A stretch of 21,965 nucleotides of DNA from a virus: the IMG/VR virus record IMGVR_UViG_3300019850_000039, positions 1 to 21,965 of that record. The stretch is one strand, 5' to 3'. The notes under the pieces are model-generated. The model made no database searches and was not told the origin of the DNA. It saw only the letters and a program-made list of their open reading frames with translations. A program made the position numbers and the translations under genes. Positions 5,843-11,414 of the stretch are shown piece by piece (positions within the stretch are counted from its first letter, which is position 1; the number at the start of each line of letters is the position of its first letter).

Positions 5843-6976
5843 CTATTTGCATTCTTTTCTTTTATAATCATTTATACCACATTTATCAGCTTTATGTATA
5901 TTATTATGACAATCTTTACATAAAATAATACAATTATCTGCATCTGCGGATTCAATAGGATTTATTTCTATACCTTCATAATGATGACAATGTAATATTG
6001 TATCAGTTGCACCACACCTTTGACAAGTATAATTATCTCTTTTTAAAACAAGTTTTCTTAAAGGTTCTTGCACTTCTCTTGAAGTATTGGTTCTGTAATC
6101 CTTATACCCTTTAGGATATAAAATTTGTTTATATGTAGGACATGCTTGTTTGCATACATTGGAACAATATAAATTAGATTCTCCTGATTGTTTTCCATTT
6201 ATACATCGTATTTTACTATATACAGAACTTAATGTAGGTATATACCATCTATCACAATACATACATTTAACCTCTAATATATTTTTATCTTCTTTGTTTC
6301 TTCTGCAAGAAACACCATAAGGGCTTAATTGCTTTGTGTATGTATCATATACAGGTATATTATTAGTATAATATTGTTTTTCATATACACCTGCACATTT
6401 AGGACATCCTTGTTCAAGACTTGTATGATTTCTTGGTATTTGTTCAAATATACCATGTACAGGACAAATTATTTTTATTTTAGTATTGTTATTTTCATAT
6501 TGTACTAAAGAATAATTATATTTATCACCATGTATTTCTTGTGCTTTTTCTATAAATTCTTGTGTTGAATTTTTAACATTATCCACACATTTAGGACAAC
6601 CACAACCTTTTAAATGAATTTTAGGTATTTGTTCAAACATCCCATGTATAGAACATATAATTTTTACTTTAGCATAACGATTTTTATATTGAACTAATTT
6701 ATAGTTATATGTATCACCATGTTTGCAATAAGCATCTTCTATAAATTGTTCAGTTGTTTTTTTTAATTTATTGTAAATATATATTTCTGCACATTTAGGA
6801 CAACCATGTCCTTGTAAATGTGAATTTGCTTCTTGTTCAAATGTACCATGTATAGGACATATAATCTTTACTTTAGTTTTATTGTTTTTATAATCAACAA
6901 GTTTATAGTTATATGTATCATAATGTTTGCAATAAGCATCTTCTATAAACTCTTCTGTAGTTTTTCTTTTTGCCAT
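5843..6976 (-). CDS. HNH homing endonuclease with three zinc-finger repeats
   Basis: The 377-residue protein has three parts. Residues 4-195 hold three repeats with zinc ligands C40/H43/C59/C62, C108/H111/C127/C130 and C171/H174/C191/C194. Residues 205-300 are a Cys-rich middle domain (CMYC and CSNVCKQAC). Residues 305-377 are an HNH nuclease: knuckle C318-x2-C321, catalytic H in HCHH (329-332), N348, and C353-x2-CH with H361. Free-standing phage enzymes of this kind cleave a relative lacking the gene and are copied in by repair; the repeats probably read DNA sequence. There is no clear ribosome binding site, and the start at 6976 lies 7 nt from a 38-bp palindrome, so translation may be weak or controlled. 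It sits between the gp32-like and lipoprotein genes as a self-contained cassette with its own terminator. Confidence 0.92.
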   Translation of the reverse strand: MAKRKTTEEFIEDAYCKHYDTYNYKLVDYKNNKTKVKIICPIHGTFEQEANSHLQGHGCPKCAEIYIYNKLKKTTEQFIEDAYCKHGDTYNYKLVQYKNRYAKVKIICSIHGMFEQIPKIHLKGCGCPKCVDNVKNSTQEFIEKAQEIHGDKYNYSLVQYENNNTKIKIICPVHGIFEQIPRNHTSLEQGCPKCAGVYEKQYYTNNIPVYDTYTKQLSPYGVSCRRNKEDKNILEVKCMYCDRWYIPTLSSVYSKIRCINGKQSGESNLYCSNVCKQACPTYKQILYPKGYKDYRTNTSREVQEPLRKLVLKRDNYTCQRCGATDTILHCHHYEGIEINPIESADADNCIILCKDCHNNIHKADKCGINDYKRKECK

Positions 6977-6983
6977 TATAAAT

Positions 6984-7021
6984 ATAAAAATAAAGCATAT
7001 AATTATATGCTTTATTTTTAT
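6984..7021 (-). terminator. Perfect 38-bp palindrome between the gp32-like gene and endonuclease
   Basis: The two 19-nt halves (centre 7002.5) are fully complementary. It lies 20 nt past the stop of the gp32-like gene and 7 nt before the endonuclease start. The minus strand reads TATTTTTA at the descending arm, so it could terminate the gp32-like transcript, though the stem has only two G-C pairs (one GC dinucleotide per arm). A TATAAT sits at its centre without a good -35. Confidence 0.55.
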
Positions 7022-7041
7022 TTAATTATTGTTAATATATT

Positions 7042-7986
7042 TTACATACTATCAAGTTCGGCCAATAAATCATCATCACTCATATTGGACTGTTCATTTG
7101 AACTATTGTACTGTTCATTTGAACTATTGTACTGTTCATTTGTTTGTTGTACTTCTACTTTTTCTGTTTCTTCTTCTTTATTAGATACTTTCATGAATTT
7201 TAAAAATTGTTCTTCTACATCATCATATAACATTTCTGATTTAAGAAGATCTTTGTTTTCATCTACATCCATCATAGAATTATTGATATAATCATCAATT
7301 GATTGACAGGTATTCATTATTTCTTCTATTTCACTTTCTGTTTTAGCAATACTTGAAGATCTTTTAGCAAAAGTTGTAAGAGAATAATCAGGCCAAACTT
7401 TTCCATTTTTATCAGGCTTCTTTGCACCAATTGATATAATCAAATTATGGCCATTTTGAGGGTCGAAGATATCATATCCCCATCCATTTTCTGTATCAGT
7501 AATTTCTTTTCTAATTAATGTTTCAATTGTTTGTGGAAAATTATAAAGAAATGTTTTGTTAGCAAATTTCTTATCATTATCTTGTTCATCTACATCTCTT
7601 GGATCACGAATAACATAAATGTTACCAACATATTTTTCTTTTCTCTTATACTGATAGGCTTTTTTCTTATCTGATGCAGATCCTTTATAAAGAAGTTGTG
7701 TCGCATGACACCAAGGACAGTATTCATTCATATCATGTGTTTTAGGACACATAATAAAATTCCAATTTTCACCTGATTGAAACATATGATAATAATACTT
7801 TTTATAAAAATTGCCATCTGGATCAGTTAATAAACGAGAATGATATTCTTTTGGTTTATCAAAAGTTCCCATTTTTGGATTAGGATATACTCTTGCAAAA
7901 TCTACATTATTTTTATCTGCGGATTTATCATTCTCTCTCTCTTGTTTAAACTCTTCAAACTTATCTTTATTCACCCATTTACTCAT
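7042..7986 (-). CDS. 32: gp32-like single-stranded DNA-binding protein
   Basis: This replication and recombination protein coats ssDNA cooperatively and recruits the polymerase and helicase loader. The zinc ligands H67, C80, C90 and C93 have exactly the spacing of T4 gp32 (His64, Cys77, Cys87, Cys90). The basic N-terminus matches the cooperativity domain, the core is an OB-fold region with many aromatics, and the acidic C-terminus (SDDDLLAELDSM) is the partner-binding tail. At 314 aa it is close to T4's 301. Before the acidic end a linker repeats NEQYNSS in tandem. GGAG lies 8 nt before the ATG. Promoter TTTACA-17-TATAAT (8085-8113) and a leader of about 90 nt precede it, so autogenous translational control, known for T4 gp32, is plausible. 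A gp59-like candidate lies upstream as in T4. Confidence 0.93.
   Translation of the reverse strand: MSKWVNKDKFEEFKQERENDKSADKNNVDFARVYPNPKMGTFDKPKEYHSRLLTDPDGNFYKKYYYHMFQSGENWNFIMCPKTHDMNEYCPWCHATQLLYKGSASDKKKAYQYKRKEKYVGNIYVIRDPRDVDEQDNDKKFANKTFLYNFPQTIETLIRKEITDTENGWGYDIFDPQNGHNLIISIGAKKPDKNGKVWPDYSLTTFAKRSSSIAKTESEIEEIMNTCQSIDDYINNSMMDVDENKDLLKSEMLYDDVEEQFLKFMKVSNKEEETEKVEVQQTNEQYNSSNEQYNSSNEQSNMSDDDLLAELDSM
7089..7142 (-). repeat. 21-bp tandem repeat in the gp32-like gene
   Basis: Two identical 21-bp units (7089-7109 and 7110-7130) and 12 bp of a third encode the seven-residue repeat NEQYNSS in the linker before the acidic tail. The unit length is a multiple of three, so copy-number changes keep the frame. 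Confidence 0.85.
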
Positions 7987-8022
7987 AATACGTTCTCCAT
8001 TTTTTCTTTCTTTGATATTGGC

Positions 8023-8078
8023 ACACTTAATAAGCCGTTATCTATTTCTTTTAACTGTTTATACTGTTTTTTAAGTGT
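8023..8078 (-). promoter_or_regulatory. Long-range stem in the gp32-like mRNA leader (candidate operator)
   Basis: ACACTTAA at 8023-8030 is complementary to 8071-8078, near the predicted 5' end of the transcript, with a 40-nt A-rich loop. T4 gp32 represses its own mRNA by binding an unstructured A/U-rich leader next to a pseudoknot. This leader has a comparable layout, but the fold is inferred by eye. Confidence 0.3.
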
Positions 8079-8084
8079 TTAATA

Positions 8085-8113
8085 ATTATAATATTTTTAT
8101 ATTAAAATGTAAA
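8085..8113 (-). promoter_or_regulatory. Sigma70-like promoter for the gp32-like gene
   Basis: On the minus strand TTTACA (8113-8108) and a perfect TATAAT (8090-8085) are separated by 17 bp. It lies just after the stop of the 48-residue gene and about 100 nt before the gp32-like start, allowing expression of that gene apart from the structural genes. Confidence 0.7.
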
Positions 8114-8116
8114 AAA

Positions 8117-8263
8117 TTATTCATTAAGATTCATTTTTTTATATTTCTTATCTTTTTCTTGTTTCTCTTGTAATGTTTGACCATTACCAAATAACAATTG
8201 TTCATTAGTATCATTTTTTTGCTTATTAGGTTTATCTAAGTATGGTTTCGTGTTCTTTTTCAT
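8117..8263 (-). CDS. Small charged hypothetical protein, 48 aa
   Basis: This short gene overlaps the 3' end of the gene at 8232-8834 by 32 bp in another frame. It reads MKKNTKPYLDKPNKQKND at the start and continues hydrophilic and Lys/Gln/Glu-rich to MNLNE, with no hydrophobic core, so it is probably disordered or a small helical binder. AAAAGGA lies 5 nt before the ATG at 8263, which together with the tight overlap is the main support. A TATAAATA octamer at 8299-8306 lies 36 nt upstream. T4 has gene 33 in this neighbourhood, but gp33 is 112 aa and I see no match, so the position is no evidence of identity. Confidence 0.6.
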   Translation of the reverse strand: MKKNTKPYLDKPNKQKNDTNEQLLFGNGQTLQEKQEKDKKYKKMNLNE

Positions 8264-8834
8264 AAATATCCTTTTGTTTATTATCAAGTAATTCTATATA
8301 TTTATAGTTCTTATACATTAATTTCATCCAATCATCATAATTATTAAAAATATGATATAACATTTCAGTTTCAATATCAGAAAAATCAATATATTTATTT
8401 TTGATGCAATACATTATAATAACAGAATTTATTCTATTAAATATATAATCTGTTATAATGAGTTTTTGATTATTATCATATTTTTTGCAATATCTATATA
8501 AAGGTATATTAATATAATTAAAAGAAGTATCAATATCATCTTTTGAAACTTTTATTGATCGTTTTATTATTTTATCTTGTTGTTGATATTTTTCTAATAT
8601 ACGATTATCAAGGAATTTTGCATAGTTGAATGTTTTCCATAATGAAAATCCGTATTTTAAATATAATTCAGGATTTACATTTGAATATATTGTATTAAAG
8701 TATTGTGATAATCTATCTATATTCAATAATGATTTTAATGATAACCGTTTTCTATATACATTTTCACTTGGTATTTTTGGATTATTGGACTTTAACTGTC
8801 TATACAATTTATAAACATCATAAGATGTTATCAT
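8232..8834 (-). CDS. Candidate gp59-like replicative helicase loader, 200 aa
   Basis: In T4, gp59 (217 aa) loads the gp41 helicase onto gp32-coated ssDNA, and its gene lies directly upstream of gene 32. This all-helical basic protein has nearly that length and sits upstream of the gp32-like gene with only the 48-residue gene between. Its start MITSYDVYKLYRQLKSN resembles T4 gp59 (SVYKLYLMIKQ), and a block near the C-terminus (KNKYIDFSDIETEMLYHIFN, then DDWMKLMYKNYKYIELLD) aligns by eye with SNIISFETFILLDSFLNII and the following NNYSIKLKAYRKIL. The comparison is from memory, so identity is moderate at best. AGGTGA lies 6 nt before the ATG, 15 nt after the fibre-like gene. An unrelated helical tail or head protein remains possible. 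Confidence 0.5.
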   Translation of the reverse strand: MITSYDVYKLYRQLKSNNPKIPSENVYRKRLSLKSLLNIDRLSQYFNTIYSNVNPELYLKYGFSLWKTFNYAKFLDNRILEKYQQQDKIIKRSIKVSKDDIDTSFNYINIPLYRYCKKYDNNQKLIITDYIFNRINSVIIMYCIKNKYIDFSDIETEMLYHIFNNYDDWMKLMYKNYKYIELLDNKQKDIYEKEHETILR

Positions 8835-8849
8835 ACTATCACCTATTAT

Positions 8850-9620
8850 TTAGAAATCACCAATTGCCATATATTCAAGTTTGTAATTATGAGAATCCAT
8901 TTGTCCTGAAAACATTGCTTTAAAACCACCTGTTGTTTTTTCTGTAATTGTTGTTGCATATATAGATGCACTTGGATCAACAGTATTAGTTATTGTTGTT
9001 AATACAACATAATCAGTATTTGCTGGTTTATTATTAAAAGATATATAAACCCATCTATCACCTGCACTTGGAGAAACAGAACCAGAAGGAATATCATAAG
9101 GTAATGATGTTGTACCATATTCCTTAATAACAAATTCAGAAGAATCATGGTCGTCAAGCAAATCAGCATTTAAATTATCCACCTTTTTATTTGAATTAAT
9201 TATAAATGGTGGTTCTGTAATAGGCCCTACAATATCTGTATCAATTATTAAAGGATCATAAAATTTAGCTCCTGATGGTGTAATAGTTAATACATTATTT
9301 ATATCTATATTTAAACCACTTGTGCCTGATGATATTGTATTAGTTTTGATTTCATTAGAATATAATGTATTAATAAAAGCATTACATAAAACCCATCTCC
9401 CCCCATCATCATGCAAAGGATCTACATTATCTAAAGGTATAACTATATTAGGTATATTATTATTTGATCCGTTATTAGAATCATATTTATACCAAAATAT
9501 ATTATCTGTATTTCCTGAATCTTTTAATACACATAAATCACCATGTCTAACATATGATTTAGGTATTTTATTTATTGATGTTTCTCTTCCTGTAAAGCTA
9601 TCTGCTCCTAAAATTCTCAT
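8850..9620 (-). CDS. Tail fibre or baseplate-associated structural protein, 256 aa
   Basis: The N-terminus (HGDLCVLKDSGNTDNIFWYKYD, then GGRWVLCN) resembles beta-rich modules seen in phage baseplate and fibre proteins. The middle contains VDNLNADLLDDHDSSEF, a good match to the NADLLDG-x-xSSEF repeat of T4-type fibre and short-fibre proteins. The C-terminal 80 residues are beta-rich and could be a trimerised tip. No enzyme motif is visible. The ATG at 9620 shares one base with the stop of the sigma-factor gene (TAATG), so the two are translationally coupled; GAGG lies within the sigma-factor end. The likely role is host attachment or baseplate decoration. At 256 aa it is short for a receptor-binding fibre and may attach to longer proteins elsewhere. 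Confidence 0.7.
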   Translation of the reverse strand: MRILGADSFTGRETSINKIPKSYVRHGDLCVLKDSGNTDNIFWYKYDSNNGSNNNIPNIVIPLDNVDPLHDDGGRWVLCNAFINTLYSNEIKTNTISSGTSGLNIDINNVLTITPSGAKFYDPLIIDTDIVGPITEPPFIINSNKKVDNLNADLLDDHDSSEFVIKEYGTTSLPYDIPSGSVSPSAGDRWVYISFNNKPANTDYVVLTTITNTVDPSASIYATTITEKTTGGFKAMFSGQMDSHNYKLEYMAIGDF

Positions 9621-10060
9621 TATTTATGATCCTCTTCTATATCTAATAATGATGTATAATCTATTGATTTATAACTATAAAACAAATCATTATTTACCAT
9701 ATCTTTATTGTTATAAAGTGTTTCTTTTATATCACCATGTCTTTTCTGTTTCTTTATATACTCTTTAAAAGAATTATAACATATTCTTGATACATATCCA
9801 TAAGGATTATTGCTTTTTTCAGGATTGAAATTTTTACTATACTTGACACATGTTAATACTGCTTCATTTATCATATCTTGTTTCCATGTATAACCTATAA
9901 AATTCCATCTATTAGACATATTAGATGCTATATCAATAAACATTTTTCCTAAATTTTCAGAAATTATACCAGTATTTTTATATTGTTTAAATTCCTCTAA
10001 TATATCTTTATTATTTACATAATAATGTGCAGTATTCTTTTTCTTTTTTGAATTTTTCAT
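9620..10060 (-). CDS. 55: gp55-like sigma factor for late transcription
   Basis: T4 gp55 directs host RNA polymerase to TATAAATA late promoters together with gp33 and the sliding clamp. The match lies in HYYVNNKDILEEF at the start and RWNFIGYTWKQDMINEAV, NPYGYVSRICYNSF and EYIKKQKR through the middle, which parallel T4 gp55 (YNYVNNKELL, RFNFSGYTQSWKQEMI, NPHAYITQACFNAF). At 146 aa it is shorter than T4's 185. The C-terminus SIDYTSLLDIEEDHK could hold the clamp-binding segment (SLDFLYE in T4), but this is not certain. A weak AAAG ribosome binding site precedes the ATG. It sits inside the structural block, unlike in T4, and its stop overlaps the next start. A TATAAATA octamer upstream of the gene at 1148-1714 is a candidate target. 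Confidence 0.85.
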   Translation of the reverse strand: MKNSKKKKNTAHYYVNNKDILEEFKQYKNTGIISENLGKMFIDIASNMSNRWNFIGYTWKQDMINEAVLTCVKYSKNFNPEKSNNPYGYVSRICYNSFKEYIKKQKRHGDIKETLYNNKDMVNNDLFYSYKSIDYTSLLDIEEDHK

Positions 10061-10079
10061 ATCTTTATTATACTATTTA

Positions 10080-10436
10080 TTATATTTTATGTAAATCATT
10101 TTCAAATTTTCTTTTAATATCTTCAAATTCATTATTAATATTGTTATATTTTTTATACATCTTTTCTATTTGTTTCTTTTTTAATATAACATCATCAATA
10201 TTCTTTATAGATTCTAAACAAAATCCATATTTATATGAACCTTTATAATATCTTTTTAAATCATTATTTATGTTATTAACCATATCTATTGATTTTTTAA
10301 TATAATTATATTTTTCACTTAATTTATCAACTACATTAATATAATCATCATTTTTTATAATATCTATTTTTAATGATTTAAATGTGGATACTTCTTCTGT
10401 ATCTGATGATAATTTCATATAATCATATAAACGCAT
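10080..10436 (-). CDS. Hypothetical helical protein, 118 aa
   Basis: I do not recognise this protein. It is rich in Lys, Asn, Asp and Ile and looks largely helical with coiled-coil tendency in its last 40 residues (KKKQIEKMYKKYNNINNEFEDIKRK is broken into heptad-like spacing). There is no membrane span or metal site. CAGGT lies within the end of the preceding fibre-like gene, whose stop is 4 nt before this ATG, so the two are coupled. Its place between structural genes and the late sigma factor fits either a small chaperone or assembly factor, or a transcription accessory protein. There is no direct evidence for either. Confidence 0.65.
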   Translation of the reverse strand: MRLYDYMKLSSDTEEVSTFKSLKIDIIKNDDYINVVDKLSEKYNYIKKSIDMVNNINNDLKRYYKGSYKYGFCLESIKNIDDVILKKKQIEKMYKKYNNINNEFEDIKRKFENDLHKI

Positions 10437-10440
10437 AATA

Positions 10441-11394
10441 TTAACCTGATATTTTAGTCCATATTTGGATATTTGGATGTAATGGTTGATTATCTGAATT
10501 TACTGTTATCCTAATATTATCTCTATCAATATATGTTACTGTTGTCATTTTTTCTATTTCATGCGTAGCATTATTATAACAAGTAACATGAGGATAATAT
10601 GTATCTAAATTATGATTTATATTATAATACCAATCAATATTGTTTCCTGTATTGATCCAATCATTTTCTGTTATAAGAATTTCATAAGATCTCATCATAT
10701 TGATATATAATTCATGCATATCTTTATTAGATAACACTTTATTTCTTAATGGATCTACACTATTAAGATCAACTTCTTGTAATCCATGAGGTGGGCCTGC
10801 AGATACATTATAATTTTGTATAGTGCTTTCTACATGTTGTGACCATTCCCATCCTAAATCATTTGATATTATTTTATTTCTTATATTATCTGTTTGTGTA
10901 ACATCAACATATTCAAGACCATGAGGATTAGATAATTCAACCCTACTTGCTTCATGACTATTCCATTTACACACTAATGCATCAGATACAAGTTTATTTA
11001 ATTCTGTTGATATAGCACCACTTGAACTTGCACTTGCACATGATGATAAATTTGCTGGAAATGCAGGTTCTGACATAGGTAAAATATTTACATAATCTAT
11101 CATACCATGAGTAACACCAATTCTTTTCCAGTCAATTTTAAATTTTTGATCATGTCTATATCCATGTGTTTCTGTTATATCACCAATCCAAAATTCATAA
11201 TACCCATTTTCAAGTGTTTGTATTTGTGGGCCACCTGTAAAATTAGTATCAGAACATGTATTATAAGAACTATATTCATCTAAATAAATACATGCTAATG
11301 TATCAGAACCAGCCAATTTTACTGTTATATCAGCATTTTCTATTGGTTCTCCTGCTTCATTAACAATGAAACCCCAAAAATGATATCTTGCCAT
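10441..11394 (-). CDS. Baseplate/tail fibre protein with N-terminal Ig-like domain, 317 aa
   Basis: Residues 1-95 (FWGFIVNEAGEPIENADITVKLAG ... ENGYYEFWIGD, in separate strands) look like a carboxypeptidase-regulatory or transthyretin-type beta-sandwich common in phage tail proteins. The middle has two similar units (NPHGLEYVDVTQTDNIRNKIISND and PPHGLQEVDLNSVDPLRNKVLSN, each about 50 residues apart), an internal duplication. The last 75 residues carry an INHNL segment like the HNLG modules in the wedge gene upstream. It lies 20 nt after that gene with AGAGGA before the ATG, so it belongs to the baseplate operon. The role is probably an attachment or connector protein; no T4 equivalent is certain. 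Confidence 0.7.
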   Translation of the reverse strand: MARYHFWGFIVNEAGEPIENADITVKLAGSDTLACIYLDEYSSYNTCSDTNFTGGPQIQTLENGYYEFWIGDITETHGYRHDQKFKIDWKRIGVTHGMIDYVNILPMSEPAFPANLSSCASASSSGAISTELNKLVSDALVCKWNSHEASRVELSNPHGLEYVDVTQTDNIRNKIISNDLGWEWSQHVESTIQNYNVSAGPPHGLQEVDLNSVDPLRNKVLSNKDMHELYINMMRSYEILITENDWINTGNNIDWYYNINHNLDTYYPHVTCYNNATHEIEKMTTVTYIDRDNIRITVNSDNQPLHPNIQIWTKISG

Positions 11395-11414
11395 TATTAT
11401 TTCCTCTTTTTATT

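Noticed and set aside
8014-8080. Minus-strand peptide frame before the gp32-like gene (about 28 codons, reading KEIDNGLLSVPISKKEK and ending in an ATGA overlap with the start)
   Set aside because: It looks coding-like and the stop overlap is suggestive, but it has no ATG except five codons before its end and a stop directly upstream. It is treated as leader sequence or at most a remnant.
9322-9768. Plus-strand frame of 148 codons across the fibre-like and sigma-factor genes
   Set aside because: It spans the junction of two recognised minus-strand genes and shows no domain or ribosome binding site, so it is a shadow frame.
8299-10235. TATAAATA octamers on the minus strand at 8299-8306, 9484-9491 and 10228-10235
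   Set aside because: All lie inside coding sequence in very AT-rich DNA, where chance matches are expected. Only 8299-8306 is near a downstream start (the 48-residue gene), and it is not strong enough to list.
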